DNA from: Acinetobacter populi
Lineage (GTDB): Bacteria; Pseudomonadota; Gammaproteobacteria; Pseudomonadales; Moraxellaceae
DNA: 64,000 bases
Direction of reading: 5' to 3'
Assembly (NCBI RefSeq): GCF_002174125.1
Contig: NZ_NEXX01000002.1
Location: forward strand, 248,001-312,000
The notes beneath the pieces are model-generated. The model worked only from the letters and a program-made list of their open reading frames with translations. It was not told the DNA's origin and made no database searches. The position numbers were made by a program, and so were the translations under genes. Within the stretch, counting starts at the first letter, position 1. Each line of letters starts with the position of its first letter. Below, piece by piece: positions 8,994 to 18,137 of the stretch.

Positions 8994-9194
8994 TCAAAAG
9001 AACGACCATAGTGTATTTTGATCCTTATCATTTAAAATAAAGGTACGGTCTTGATCATCTCTGACCACCACATGATCATTCGAGATCATCATGACTTTTA
9101 ATAAAGTCCCTTTTTCATAGACCAGATCAGAAAATCCTGCCTTACTCAGCACCAATTGTTGATTTAACAATACCAAGCCATTTTCTTCAGACAT
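8994..9194 (-). CDS. Small hypothetical protein
   Basis: A 66-residue acidic protein with no recognised family. The start ATG at 9194 has a GGAG ribosome binding site 6 bases upstream, which supports it as a real gene. The sequence alternates hydrophobic and charged residues (LVYEKGTLLKVMMISNDHVVVRD), as in a small beta-barrel of SH3 or KOW type, ending in NTLWSFF. It has no cysteine, signal peptide or membrane segment. Neighbours are the candidate small RNA downstream and a putative outer-membrane protein upstream; neither suggests a job. Confidence 0.5.
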   Translation of the reverse strand: MSEENGLVLLNQQLVLSKAGFSDLVYEKGTLLKVMMISNDHVVVRDDQDRTFILNDKDQNTLWSFF

Positions 9195-9349
9195 AAATTC
9201 TCCACGTCCTCATCAAAAGTTTAAAATTCTTTGCGCAGCCGCCATTAAAAAACATTTCTTTGCTAATATCTATAAACAATATTAGATAAAATGCTGTATT
9301 CTCGTATCTATTCGATTACATAACATTACAATACCCGATGATTCAATGG

Positions 9350-9808
9350 CTAAAAACGATAGCGCCAAAACAATCGTATAGATTGCCCGCGATCATAGGG
9401 AAATGCAGATAAATACTCATAACCCCAACTTTGATTATGACTGACACGAAACTCCATACCATAACCAAGCGAGATGGATAAATCAGACAGTGTTAATTGT
9501 TCCATTTGTGTTGGACTAAATTTACTCGTGGCATGTTCAAAATTATATTGGGTTTTATTATAAATACGAAAATGATCATTCTGGAAAAAATCATTTTGTA
9601 GAAAGCTATGTTCTTCAAGCGGTTGATCCTCTCCCACATACCGTTGTTTTTTCTGCAACTCAAGTTGGCTTAGATCATCTGGAAAACCATTGCTCTCTTC
9701 GGCAATCATCTGCTGTTCAGACACCGCAAAAAAATCTGGTAAGCGACTCATTTCAGCCCAGACCATACCACTAAATAAAAATACACCATATCCTACGATG
9801 ATACGCAT
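9350..9808 (-). CDS. Putative small outer-membrane or exported protein
   Basis: An unrecognised 152-residue protein with a signal peptide (MRIIVGYGVFLFSGMVWA|E). The middle is acidic and Gln-rich. The last ~45 residues alternate in a beta-strand pattern (ISLGYGMEFRVSH, WGYEYLSAF, QSIRLFWRYRF). They end in phenylalanine preceded by aromatic and basic residues, as in proteins recognised by the BAM machinery, so an outer-membrane location is inferred. It is too short for a full 8-strand barrel unless it oligomerises. ATG 9808 is preferred over TTG 9811. Confidence 0.5.
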   Translation of the reverse strand: MRIIVGYGVFLFSGMVWAEMSRLPDFFAVSEQQMIAEESNGFPDDLSQLELQKKQRYVGEDQPLEEHSFLQNDFFQNDHFRIYNKTQYNFEHATSKFSPTQMEQLTLSDLSISLGYGMEFRVSHNQSWGYEYLSAFPYDRGQSIRLFWRYRF

Positions 9809-9864
9809 CAAATCACTGATTCCATATTTTTTTATTTCTCAGAAACATTGTACTTTAAATAAAA

Positions 9865-9890
9865 AAGGTAGCCTAGACTACCTTACAAAA
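9865..9890 (-). terminator. Intrinsic terminator of the urease operon
   Basis: Stem AAGGTAG/CTACCTT (9865-9871 with 9878-9884) with a 6-base loop, and a run of A at 9861-9866 that reads as a T-run on the minus strand. It lies about 50 bases beyond the end of the ureJ-type gene and should end the ure transcript. Confidence 0.8.
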
Positions 9891-9935
9891 TTAACTTTTA
9901 TGGCCAAAGCCTTGGCACTTTTTAAAGTTTCAGCC

Positions 9936-10505
9936 CTAAGCCAATCCAAGTAATGCAACTGCCGCGGCACAGGCTGCCACCATTTTATCGCCATAAGGTA
10001 CATAACGACGAATCACTTCGCCCAACCCCAGACCAGCAAGATAAATCAAAGCCATTGCCACAATCATACCACTGGCGACATAAACTGCATTGCCGGAATG
10101 CGCCAACTCATACCCATGCGCTGCACCATGAAACATGGTTAAACCGATGGCAGATATTGCCAACAAGACTTGATGACGCACACATAAAGCCACGGCAAGT
10201 ACGATCAAAGAGGCCACAATACCATATTCAAACGTTGCAGCAAAAATCCCCTGCATGCCCAATACAAAACCAAAAGATAATGCCATGATAAAAGCAATCA
10301 CCCCAGTAATTTTCCATTGTTTGGCAAATTTTGAAAACAATACTCCCAATGCAATGGCCATCATTAAATGATCCAGTCCGGTAAAAGGGTGAATAAAGCC
10401 AGCCATAAAACCTGAATGCGCACTTTCATGACCGGGATGTGCCATTGCCAGCGTCGGCAGAGTAAGTAATACACCTGCCAAAATTTTTGTTTTTAAATGA
10501 TGCAT
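9936..10505 (-). CDS. ureJ: HupE/UreJ family membrane protein, probable nickel transporter
   Basis: HupE/UreJ proteins are inner-membrane proteins associated with urease or hydrogenase and are thought to import nickel. This 189-residue protein starts with a cleavable-looking leader (LTLPTLAMAHPGH) that exposes an N-terminal His motif. It then carries the family signature HPFTGLDHLMMAIALG, in which the HP and DH residues are the proposed metal site. About six membrane segments follow, including FHGAAHGYELAHS, also His-rich. The start at 10505 has an AGGAG ribosome binding site. It is the last gene of the urease operon, 10 bases after ureG, which supports a role in nickel supply. Confidence 0.88.
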   Translation of the reverse strand: MHHLKTKILAGVLLTLPTLAMAHPGHESAHSGFMAGFIHPFTGLDHLMMAIALGVLFSKFAKQWKITGVIAFIMALSFGFVLGMQGIFAATFEYGIVASLIVLAVALCVRHQVLLAISAIGLTMFHGAAHGYELAHSGNAVYVASGMIVAMALIYLAGLGLGEVIRRYVPYGDKMVAACAAAVALLGLA

Positions 10506-10515
10506 ATACTTTCTC

Positions 10516-11130
10516 CTAACCTTTGAGTAAGCCTTGTTTTTCAATAAACTGAATAATGTCCTGCAAACCATCTTCAGTTTTCATATTAGAGAAGATAAAA
10601 GGTTTATCTCCACGCATACGTTTTGCATCCTGATCCATCACATCCAGATTCGCACCGACCATGGGCGCAAGATCAGTTTTATTGATGATCAACAAATCAG
10701 ATTTGGTAATGCCGGGGCCACCCTTACGTGGAATTTTTTCGCCACCACCAACATCAATCACATATAAGGTCAGATCAGAAAGCTCAGGACTAAATGTTGC
10801 TGCCAGATTATCACCACCGCTTTCAATGATAATTAATTCCAGTCCATCAAATTTTTCACATAAATCATCAATCGCTGCCAGATTGATAGATGCATCTTCA
10901 CGAATAGCTGTGTGTGGACAGCCACCTGTTTCCACGCCCACGATACGTTCAGGCGACATCGCTTCATTACGGGTTAAAAAATTTGAATCTTCTTTGGTAT
11001 AAATATCATTGGTCACAACTGCCATATTGTATTTATCACGTAATGCACGGCATAAATTTAGCGTCAGGGCTGTTTTACCTGACCCTACCGGACCACCGAT
11101 TCCTACACGTAACGGACTACGTTCTGACAT
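10516..11130 (-). CDS. ureG: Urease accessory GTPase UreG
   Basis: UreG is the SIMIBI-class GTPase that hands nickel to apo-urease together with UreD, UreE and UreF. At 204 residues it is standard length. The P-loop [14 protein letters not shown] is near the N-terminus. The metal-binding CPH motif is in [31 protein letters not shown] follows, and the guanine-specificity motif is INKTDLAP. The gene lies 14 bases after ureF and 10 bases before the ureJ-type gene in one operon. Confidence 0.97.
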   Translation of the reverse strand: MSERSPLRVGIGGPVGSGKTALTLNLCRALRDKYNMAVVTNDIYTKEDSNFLTRNEAMSPERIVGVETGGCPHTAIREDASINLAAIDDLCEKFDGLELIIIESGGDNLAATFSPELSDLTLYVIDVGGGEKIPRKGGPGITKSDLLIINKTDLAPMVGANLDVMDQDAKRMRGDKPFIFSNMKTEDGLQDIIQFIEKQGLLKG

Positions 11131-11144
11131 CTCTCATTCCTTCT

Positions 11145-11807
11145 TTATGATCTAAATAATCTTGAATATTGTGTTTCATGCTGCATACTCAGCATTGCAT
11201 AACGTGGTAAAGCACTACTCATCTGTTGATCTTCAAGTTGCAGCGCACGTTCAATGGCATCCGGGACACGTTGATGCATATGCCATAGAATCCTTTGTCC
11301 GCTCATTTGGCCAAGCGGAACTGTTTTTACCGCAGCCAATACCTGATTTTCCAGTACGGTAAAGGTATATGCAGTCAACACATCTGCAACATCGAGCTGT
11401 AAACGGCCACATAACTGGGCATAGACAGGTACAAACCCCAATTGTTTTTTGACCGTGACCGGCATTTTCAATACATCTTTAATCCATGCATTCAAGGAAA
11501 ATGCCAATTGTTGTGACTCTGCTAATAACTCTTTACTTTCACGGCTGGCCTTATACATATTGGCCCAATATAAAAATTGTGCATCATCAGCATGGCTTTG
11601 CAGCATACGTTTTAAAATCGGCAATTCAAAACGCAGCAACAACATCTCCAATACTTCCTCGAAATAGGCAATACTGCTTGCTTCATCATGTAGCAAACCA
11701 ATTTCGATAGCCGTCTCAACCCCTTGTGAATAGCAATAGGCGCCCACAGGTAATGCTGTTGAAGATAAAGCCAGCAGTTTTAATAACTGTGTTGCATTAA
11801 TTGACAT
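11145..11807 (-). CDS. ureF: Urease accessory protein UreF
   Basis: UreF is an all-helical chaperone that bridges UreD and UreG in the nickel-loading complex. The 220-residue protein shows the family start [24 protein letters not shown] (split here for length) and the conserved [11 protein letters not shown] segment near residue 165-175, a C-terminal region important for UreG contact. Its ATG at 11807 overlaps the 3' end of ureE by 11 bases, pointing to coupled translation. Confidence 0.95.
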   Translation of the reverse strand: MSINATQLLKLLALSSTALPVGAYCYSQGVETAIEIGLLHDEASSIAYFEEVLEMLLLRFELPILKRMLQSHADDAQFLYWANMYKASRESKELLAESQQLAFSLNAWIKDVLKMPVTVKKQLGFVPVYAQLCGRLQLDVADVLTAYTFTVLENQVLAAVKTVPLGQMSGQRILWHMHQRVPDAIERALQLEDQQMSSALPRYAMLSMQHETQYSRLFRS

Positions 11808-12276
11808 GATGCAATGATTTAATCGGACTTAAACGATGATCATGGCTGTGCTGTGCATAAGCACCGCTTTCCGGTTCAAACGGATGCTCAACCTCATAAA
11901 CCTCCAGACCCAAGCCCTTCACCATTTCTGCCAGCACATGGTCTGGTTCGAAATATAAAGCAAATGGCGTCAGCATTAACGGCACATGACGATTCCCTAG
12001 ATGATAGGCAGCTTTTAACAATTCAAAATCTGTTTTGGCCCGGATTTGCATTAATTTTTCAGCTTTGGCATCAATACGTAATACTTCCCCGTCTTGCGTT
12101 GCAATAAAAGAACCACCTCGTAAAATACCAGTACGGGGTAAATCTGCACCAATATCGGTACCATCATTTAATGTCGCGCGAAAACGGGATTTCTGCCGGG
12201 TATCAAAAGTTAATTCAAGCGTTTTAAATTGCTGATCAGATTCCACCGATTCAAGTCGTTGGGTATAAATTTTCAT
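11797..12276 (-). CDS. ureE: Urease accessory nickel chaperone UreE
   Basis: UreE binds and delivers nickel to the urease maturation complex. It is 159 residues with an N-terminal peptide-binding domain (MKIYTQRL ... [12 protein letters not shown]). The C-terminal metal-binding domain includes [12 protein letters not shown] with the interface histidine, then [26 protein letters not shown]. The His-rich tail is modest compared with Klebsiella. ATG 12276 matches the family start; ATG 12288, two bases after the ureC stop, is the alternative and would add four residues. Confidence 0.95.
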   Translation of the reverse strand: MKIYTQRLESVESDQQFKTLELTFDTRQKSRFRATLNDGTDIGADLPRTGILRGGSFIATQDGEVLRIDAKAEKLMQIRAKTDFELLKAAYHLGNRHVPLMLTPFALYFEPDHVLAEMVKGLGLEVYEVEHPFEPESGAYAQHSHDHRLSPIKSLHHVN

Positions 12277-12290
12277 AGGATTAACCATGT

Positions 12291-13997
12291 TTAAAACAAG
12301 AAATATCGTTGTGCCATCGGTAACACTTCCGCTGGCTCGCATGTTAATAACTGACCATCAGCACGTACTTCATAAGTTTCCGGATGCACATCCATCACAG
12401 GCGTATAGGTATTATGTTTCATATCTTTTTTGCTGATATTACGGGTATTTTTACATGGACTAATCATTTTTTTCAGCCCCAGTTTCTCCGGCACCCCATC
12501 ATCAATGGCATATTGTGATAAGAAGGTAAAGCAGGTGCGATGTACACCGCGCGGGAACGCGCCAAACATTGGCCGATAATGGACAGGCTGTGGTGTTGGA
12601 ATAGAGGCATTAATATCCCCCATCGGTGCGGCTGCAATCATGCCGCCTTTAATGATCATTGAAGGTTTCACTCCAAAAAATGCTGGCTTCCATAGCACCA
12701 GATCAGCAAGTTTACCTTCTTCAACCGAACCCACTTCATGGCTTAAGCCATGGGTAATCGCCGGATTGATGGTATATTTGGCAATATAGCGTTTCACCCG
12801 CTGATTATCATGTTGTGCTGCATCACCTTCTAAAGCACCACGTTGTATTTTCATTTTATGTGCTGTTTGCCAGGTACGAATAATCACTTCACCAACTCGA
12901 CCCATTGCCTGTGAGTCCGAGGACATCATGGCAATTGCACCCAAATCCTGCAAAATATCTTCGGCAGCAATGGTTTCCCGACGGATACGACTTTCAGCAA
13001 AAGCCACATCTTCGGCAATGGCTGGATCAAGATGGTGACACACCATCAGCATATCCAGATGCTCGTCAATGGTATTGACGGTATATGGACGAGTCGGATT
13101 GGTTGAAGATGGCAACACATTGGCTTGTCCAATGGCTTTTAAAATGTCCGGTGCATGTCCACCACCTGCACCTTCGGTATGATAAGTATGAATCGTACGA
13201 TTTTTAAAAGCAGCCAGTGTTTCTTCCAAAAAGCCGCTTTCATTTAAAGTATCAGTATGAATCGCCACCTGTACATCAAACTCTTCGGCAACACTTAGAC
13301 AGTTATCAATTGCTGCTGGCGTTGAACCCCAGTCTTCATGCAATTTTAGACCAACCACACCAGCTTTGATTTGTTCACGTACTGGTTCAGGCAAGCTTAA
13401 ATTACCTTTACCAAGTAAACCAATATTCATCGGTAAATCATCAATCGCTTGTAACATAGTGCCAATATGCCAAGGTCCCGGTGTTACAGTTGTCGCAGAA
13501 GTGCCAGCAGCCGGTCCTGTACCACCACCAATCATGGTGGTTACACCCGACATCAAAGCAGTTTCAACCTGCTGTGGACAAATCCAGTGTATATGTGTAT
13601 CAATCCCGCCAGCAGTCAGAATTTGCCCTTCTCCAGCGATTACTTCCGTCGCGGCACCTAATGGAATGGTAATATCAGGTTGAATATCCGGGTTACCAGC
13701 TTTACCAATTTTCCAGATTCGACCATTTTTTAATCCTACATCGGCTTTAACAATGCCCCACCAATCGACAATTAAAGCATTGGTAATCACGGTATCGGCC
13801 ACTTCATCTGCGAGGAGTTGTGATTGTCCCATACCATCACGAATTACCTTACCACCGCCAAATTTGACTTCTTCGCCATAGGTGGTCAGGTCTTTTTCCA
13901 CCTCAATAAACAGTTCGGTATCGGCAAGACGAACCCGATCGCCAACAGTTGGACCAAACATTTCGCTATAAGCTTTACGTGATATTTTAATAGTCAT
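12291..13997 (-). CDS. ureC: Urease alpha (catalytic) subunit
   Basis: UreC hydrolyses urea to ammonia and carbamate at a di-nickel centre. It has 568 residues, standard for three-subunit ureases. All metal ligands are present: His135 and His137 in DTHIHW, the carbamylated Lys218 in [11 protein letters not shown], His247 in VAIHTDT, His273 in [10 protein letters not shown], and Asp361 in [12 protein letters not shown]. The mobile flap carries Cys320-His321-His322 (MVCHHLDP). A divergence from the usual gene order is the unknown gene between ureB and ureC. Confidence 0.98.
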   Translation of the reverse strand: MTIKISRKAYSEMFGPTVGDRVRLADTELFIEVEKDLTTYGEEVKFGGGKVIRDGMGQSQLLADEVADTVITNALIVDWWGIVKADVGLKNGRIWKIGKAGNPDIQPDITIPLGAATEVIAGEGQILTAGGIDTHIHWICPQQVETALMSGVTTMIGGGTGPAAGTSATTVTPGPWHIGTMLQAIDDLPMNIGLLGKGNLSLPEPVREQIKAGVVGLKLHEDWGSTPAAIDNCLSVAEEFDVQVAIHTDTLNESGFLEETLAAFKNRTIHTYHTEGAGGGHAPDILKAIGQANVLPSSTNPTRPYTVNTIDEHLDMLMVCHHLDPAIAEDVAFAESRIRRETIAAEDILQDLGAIAMMSSDSQAMGRVGEVIIRTWQTAHKMKIQRGALEGDAAQHDNQRVKRYIAKYTINPAITHGLSHEVGSVEEGKLADLVLWKPAFFGVKPSMIIKGGMIAAAPMGDINASIPTPQPVHYRPMFGAFPRGVHRTCFTFLSQYAIDDGVPEKLGLKKMISPCKNTRNISKKDMKHNTYTPVMDVHPETYEVRADGQLLTCEPAEVLPMAQRYFLF

Positions 13998-14013
13998 ATC
14001 TTTATTACACCAC

Positions 14014-14430
14014 CTAACTATAATTTCTAATGAATGAGTCTAATTCTCTTAGTTTTTCAATAACTAAACTAATAAGATCAAACGGCAAAGAAAATGTTGT
14101 CTTAAATTCCGTAACAACAATATGATTATTTATAAATGATTGTTTCCTCATTTTAACATCAATCATAAATGCCTCCATACGTGAATAAAATACAAGTTCT
14201 AAATCATCTTGAGTTAATGCGTTGAGCTTGATCTGATCATCAGAATATTGTCTCAGCAGTTTTAATTGTGTAATCACCTGTTCAATCTCTGCAGGAAATA
14301 AATACACATCTATCGCCATTGAAAAAGTATGATTATTTTCAACTCGACAATGAGTGTATAAATCCGAATCGCAAGTAATTGGATCAAATGCTAAATATTG
14401 TTGATCATAGTTGATTAAAACAATCTGCAT
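14014..14430 (-). CDS. Unknown protein inserted between ureB and ureC
   Basis: A 138-residue acidic protein that I do not recognise. It lies in frame with the operon direction, 15 bases after ureB and 16 bases before ureC, where urease operons normally have no gene. It appears more AT-rich than its ure neighbours. The predicted structure alternates strands and helices: [15 protein letters not shown], then [18 protein letters not shown], then [17 protein letters not shown], then [10 protein letters not shown] and a final helix [15 protein letters not shown]. This layout loosely recalls WapI-type immunity or DUF6228-like proteins, but that is a weak resemblance. ATG 14430 is preferred over ATG 14436 because GGA is better spaced. 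It is probably an insertion that kept the operon transcribed. Confidence 0.7.
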   Translation of the reverse strand: MQIVLINYDQQYLAFDPITCDSDLYTHCRVENNHTFSMAIDVYLFPAEIEQVITQLKLLRQYSDDQIKLNALTQDDLELVFYSRMEAFMIDVKMRKQSFINNHIVVTEFKTTFSLPFDLISLVIEKLRELDSFIRNYS

Positions 14431-14445
14431 ATTCATTCCAAAAAA

Positions 14446-14754
14446 TTAATCCAGCTTACCCATCACTCGTGCAGCAAAACCGTAGACTTCTCGTTTGCCT
14501 GCCAAGGCCACCAGTTCAACATCTCTCACCTGCCCCGGTTCAAACCGTACCGCAGTACCCGCGGCAATATTTAGCCGAAAACCTTTGGCTGCATCACGAT
14601 CAAATGCTAACGCATCATTGGCTTCAAAAAAATGAAAATGTGAACCGACCTGAATCGGACGATCGCCAGTATTGGCAACACTTAAGCGTAAGGTTTCCCG
14701 ACCATCATTGAGTTCAATCTCTGTATCAGGCGTGATAATTTCACCAGGAATCAT
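14446..14754 (-). CDS. ureB: Urease beta subunit
   Basis: Structural subunit of the (UreABC)3 urease enzyme. Its 102 residues match the separate-beta architecture of Klebsiella-type ureases. The motifs [36 protein letters not shown] and [23 protein letters not shown] (as separate segments) are diagnostic. It lies 11 bases after ureA. Confidence 0.97.
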   Translation of the reverse strand: MIPGEIITPDTEIELNDGRETLRLSVANTGDRPIQVGSHFHFFEANDALAFDRDAAKGFRLNIAAGTAVRFEPGQVRDVELVALAGKREVYGFAARVMGKLD

Positions 14755-14765
14755 GATCTACTCCT

Positions 14766-15068
14766 TTAAACAATTGGCTGATGAACAGTCACCAGTTTTG
14801 AACCATCCGGAAAAGTTGCTTCGACTTGCACTTCGGCAATCATTTCTGCCACACCATCCATCACATCTGCACGGGTCAATAAGGTGGTCCCGTAGTGCAT
14901 TAATTCGGCCACAGTCATACCATCTCGGGCACCTTCCAGCAAGGCTGCCGAAATAAAAGCAATCGCTTCGGGATAATTCAACTTTAAACCCCGTGCCTTA
15001 CGACGTTCTGCCACCAGTCCGGCAGTAAAAATCAGCATTTTATCTTTTTCGGTGGGATTGAGTTCCAT
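14766..15068 (-). CDS. ureA: Urease gamma subunit
   Basis: Smallest urease subunit, exactly 100 residues as in Klebsiella. Family segments are [58 protein letters not shown] and the C-terminal [15 protein letters not shown]. Translation is tightly coupled with ureB. It is separated from ureD by 109 bases that contain a hairpin, so it may be the first gene of a more strongly expressed structural segment. Confidence 0.97.
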   Translation of the reverse strand: MELNPTEKDKMLIFTAGLVAERRKARGLKLNYPEAIAFISAALLEGARDGMTVAELMHYGTTLLTRADVMDGVAEMIAEVQVEATFPDGSKLVTVHQPIV

Positions 15069-15116
15069 ATCTCGTTCCTAAATCGCAATAGCGTTTGTTT
15101 ATAAAAAGGATTAAGC

Positions 15117-15148
15117 AAAATATATGCTCAAACATAGCATATATTTTT
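15117..15148. repeat. Inverted repeat between ureD and ureA
   Basis: A 10-base-pair AT-rich hairpin (AATATATGCT / AGCATATATT, 15119-15128 with 15136-15145) lies in the 109-base ureD-ureA gap. On the minus strand, the direction of the operon, it is followed by TTTTGC, a weak T-tract. It could be an attenuator or mRNA processing site that sets ureABC levels apart from ureD. Its T-run is better on the plus strand, where there is no gene to end. Confidence 0.4.
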
Positions 15149-15177
15149 TATCTGTTTTGAAAATATAAGATTTTGCG

Positions 15178-16050
15178 TTATGTCCGCCAGATTCGGGGAA
15201 ACTCTTCCTCCAGTCCATACCAGTAATTTCTTAAACGGGCACGAATTGCAGCAAAGGCATCATGGCATTGTCTGGCATCATCACCCAGAAATCTGGCACA
15301 TAACACATCATCCAGCAAGGTGATGCGTACTGGTAAATCCATACGCATTAACAATTCGCGAACTAACTCCAGCTGCTGTTCTAGATCAATACTGGCGCGA
15401 AACTGTTCCGGTGCCACAGCCCATAAACTGCCCATCACGGCGTTGCCATTCATGCCCAGACACGAGTTTAAAAAGCGGTCATTACCCGTAAAATTTAATA
15501 CATCAGAAACCAGCAACTTATCATTTCTCAACAATTTAAAATGATTATGATAAGCACCTTGTGCAAAGGTTTCAGCTCTGGCCTGACGCCCGATAACCAG
15601 CATATCCCAGCCAATAAAACTGGCTTTTTGTTCCAGATGAACGATAGTTTCAGAATGCGCGTTGGCACCATCAAATAACATGGTTTCCTGTGGTAACCAT
15701 TCCAAAATGGCATCGTCTTTTACCGTTAAATAAATATGCTGGTGGGCTGCCTTGGCATTGCTGCGATACCATTTCCCTGCACCGGGCGTAGTAATCACTG
15801 CATGTGCATGTTGACTGGCTTGTATCTCAAAAGTTAGATGATCCCCGCCAGCAATTCCGGCAGGTGGATGCACCAAAATCGCATGACAAACGCCGGTTTT
15901 CTCCGGCCATAACATTTTTTGCACCCGAATAGGACCATGATGTTTTCTATGCACCATAATGGTACGTTGATCACGGTAAATAAAACCTAGCTCTAGCCGT
16001 GCAAACCATTGTTGTGCATCTTGTTGCTTTATTGCCAAGCCATTGCTCAT
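15178..16050 (-). CDS. ureD: Urease accessory protein UreD
   Basis: UreD binds apo-urease and, with UreF and UreG, forms the nickel-insertion chaperone. It is 290 residues, the normal size. Recognisable segments are [43 protein letters not shown] and a C-terminal [15 protein letters not shown]. It is the first gene of the operon. The 283 bases between it and csrA should contain the ure promoter; no hexamers there are clear enough to call. Confidence 0.95.
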   Translation of the reverse strand: MSNGLAIKQQDAQQWFARLELGFIYRDQRTIMVHRKHHGPIRVQKMLWPEKTGVCHAILVHPPAGIAGGDHLTFEIQASQHAHAVITTPGAGKWYRSNAKAAHQHIYLTVKDDAILEWLPQETMLFDGANAHSETIVHLEQKASFIGWDMLVIGRQARAETFAQGAYHNHFKLLRNDKLLVSDVLNFTGNDRFLNSCLGMNGNAVMGSLWAVAPEQFRASIDLEQQLELVRELLMRMDLPVRITLLDDVLCARFLGDDARQCHDAFAAIRARLRNYWYGLEEEFPRIWRT

Positions 16051-16260
16051 ACCACTCTCATTTTTAGATCATTTTTCACTATTCATCATGATAAGCAATT
16101 ATTGCACCTAAAAATATCGCGATAGAGATATAACGCACAATCAATGTTCAAATGAGTATGATTTGATAATGTATGTCATCTAAGAATAGATATATTAATT
16201 TAAAAATAACAGGCTTATTACGATCATCGTATCTTATGATGCTGTAATTTTTGACCAATA

Positions 16261-16290
16261 AAAAACGAGCTATAGAAATAGCTCGTTTTT
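16261..16290 (-). terminator. Intrinsic terminator after csrA
   Basis: A 12-base-pair stem (16261-16272 with 16279-16290) with a 6-base loop and A/T tracts on both sides, so it can work in both directions. On the minus strand it lies about 45 bases beyond the csrA stop and ends that transcript. In the other direction it could insulate csrA from ureD-side transcription. Confidence 0.88.
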
Positions 16291-16333
16291 TATCCAAAAT
16301 AAACCAAGTCTATGATGGAAGAATGAACATATT

Positions 16334-16585
16334 TTAACGATTGTTAAAATGGGAGTAATCGTCGTCATTAAAATTCGGCGTATAATCATCATCAAGATGT
16401 TGTAAATGTTCGTGCATGGCACGCTCGTGTTGAATCCGTTGATAGATTTCTTCACGATGAACAGATACTTCCTTTGGTGCGTTTACACCAATACGGACTT
16501 GATTACCTTTAACGCCTAATACGGTTACGCTCACCTGATCACCGATCATAAGAGTTTCACCAACACGACGAGTCAAAATTAGCAT
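16334..16585 (-). CDS. csrA: Carbon storage regulator CsrA/RsmA, extended tail
   Basis: RNA-binding post-transcriptional regulator that blocks or stabilises mRNAs at GGA motifs. Residues 1-60 are the canonical CsrA domain: [48 protein letters not shown] (split), with Arg44 of the RNA-binding VHREE region conserved. The protein is 83 residues instead of ~61. The extra C-terminal 20 residues ([20 protein letters not shown]) are acidic and Asn-rich. Long acidic CsrA tails are known in Acinetobacter-type genomes; the effect on RNA binding is not evident from sequence. The lysC-csrA order is conserved in gamma-proteobacteria (alaS-csrA in E. coli). Confidence 0.95.
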   Translation of the reverse strand: MLILTRRVGETLMIGDQVSVTVLGVKGNQVRIGVNAPKEVSVHREEIYQRIQHERAMHEHLQHLDDDYTPNFNDDDYSHFNNR

Positions 16586-16712
16586 ACTGCCTCCTTGCTA
16601 AATGTGCTTCATTCGCTGTTGAACGGCAAATTATTTACAAAACATCATTAAACTTCTTTTGCACAACCGCTTAAATGTGTTTGTAAACAGTTCTGTCTGA
16701 CAAATATAACAG

Positions 16713-16736
16713 AGCCACTATATAAAGATAGTGGCT
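16713..16736 (-). repeat. Hairpin between lysC and csrA
   Basis: A perfect 9-base-pair inverted repeat (AGCCACTAT / ATAGTGGCT, 16713-16721 with 16728-16736) lies 58 bases after the lysC stop. No good T-run follows on the minus strand, so it may be a weak or Rho-dependent terminator, or an mRNA 3'-end stabiliser, rather than a classic intrinsic terminator. Confidence 0.4.
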
Positions 16737-16793
16737 GCTTGTCAGGCAAAGGTCAAATAAATTGCAAATTTATGTATCACAAATGCCTATTTT

Positions 16794-18074
16794 TTAAGCA
16801 CGCGCGCTACTTTCACCATGTTCACGGTCTAAACCAAAGGCTGTATGTAATGAACGAACCGCAAGTTCCAGATAATTTTCTTCGATCAAAACAGAGATTT
16901 TGATTTCTGAAGTTGAGATCATCAGGATATTAATGCCTTCATCTGCCAGTGCAGTAAACATTTTGCTAGCCACACCTGCATGTGAACGCATACCGACACC
17001 GACGATAGATACTTTGACAATATCATCACGGGTTGCAACTTCACGGGCACCGATTTTTGCTGCAGTTTCTTCCAGAATTTTTTTGGCTTTGGCAATGTCA
17101 CCACGATTTACAGTGAAGGTAAAATCGGTAGTACCATCTTCTTCAACATTCTGGATAATCATATCCACTTCAACATTTGCCGCACCAATCGGTGACAAAA
17201 TTTTTGAAGCAATACCCGGTTCATCAGGTACACCCAGAATCGTTAATTTGGCTTCGTCACGGTTAAATGCAATACCTGAGATAATTGGTTGTTCCATAGT
17301 GTCTTCCGCTTCAGTCGTGATCAGTGTACCCACTGTTTGTTTAAATGTTTCGTCAAATGCACCATCATCGTCATTATCAAAACTGGATAAGACCCGTAAA
17401 GGTACCTGATATTTGCCTGCAAATTCAACCGAACGAATTTGAAGTACTTTTGAACCCAGAGATGCCATTTCCAGCATTTCTTCAAACGAAATACGATCCA
17501 CTTTTTTGGCTTTTGGTGCAACACGAGGGTCTGTGGTATAAACACCATCGACATCAGTATAAATCTGGCATTCATCGGCTTTAAGCGCAGCAGCAAGTGC
17601 AACACCAGTGGTATCAGAACCACCACGGCCCAGTGTCGTGGTATTACCCTGATCATCAACACCCTGGAAACCTGCAACAACCAGCACACGACCGGCATTT
17701 AAATCCTGCGTCATGGCATCGGTATCAATTGCTTCAATACGTGCCTTGGTAAATGCCATATCGGTATGAATACCCACCTGACGGCCTGTCAGTGATTTTG
17801 CTTCAACACCAATCGAATTAAGCGCCATTGCCAGCATTGCAATCGTTACTTGTTCGCCCGTAGAAACCATTTGATCAAGCTCGCGTGGATCTGGGGTTTC
17901 AGTAATTGCCTTGGCAAGGGCAAGCAAGCGGTTGGTTTCACCACTCATTGCAGACACCACCACAACCACTTGATGTCCGTGATCATGCCAGCGTTTGACA
18001 CGACGAGCCACATTTAAAATGCGCTCGGGTGTACCCATTGAAGTTCCACCGTATTTCTGAACGATTAATGCCAT
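16794..18074 (-). CDS. lysC: Aspartate kinase
   Basis: Phosphorylates aspartate at the head of the lysine, threonine and methionine pathway. It is 426 residues, like the Pseudomonas/Corynebacterium-type LysC. The N-terminal kinase motif KYGGTSMG is at residues 7-14, and FQGVDDQGNTTTLGRGGSDTTGVALAAAL (split) and YTDVDGVYTTDPR follow. Two C-terminal ACT domains (LTILGVPDEPGIASKI and VSIVGVGMRSHAGVASKMF) form the allosteric site, consistent with feedback control by lysine and/or threonine. An internal start for a beta subunit is possible but not assignable here. It lies 63 bases downstream of alaS on the same strand. Confidence 0.96.
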   Translation of the reverse strand: MALIVQKYGGTSMGTPERILNVARRVKRWHDHGHQVVVVVSAMSGETNRLLALAKAITETPDPRELDQMVSTGEQVTIAMLAMALNSIGVEAKSLTGRQVGIHTDMAFTKARIEAIDTDAMTQDLNAGRVLVVAGFQGVDDQGNTTTLGRGGSDTTGVALAAALKADECQIYTDVDGVYTTDPRVAPKAKKVDRISFEEMLEMASLGSKVLQIRSVEFAGKYQVPLRVLSSFDNDDDGAFDETFKQTVGTLITTEAEDTMEQPIISGIAFNRDEAKLTILGVPDEPGIASKILSPIGAANVEVDMIIQNVEEDGTTDFTFTVNRGDIAKAKKILEETAAKIGAREVATRDDIVKVSIVGVGMRSHAGVASKMFTALADEGINILMISTSEIKISVLIEENYLELAVRSLHTAFGLDREHGESSARA

Positions 18075-18137
18075 AGTTGTTCCATATTAGCCATCATGCA
18101 AATCTGTTTTGCATCAGTTACACAAAAATGAAGTCGA

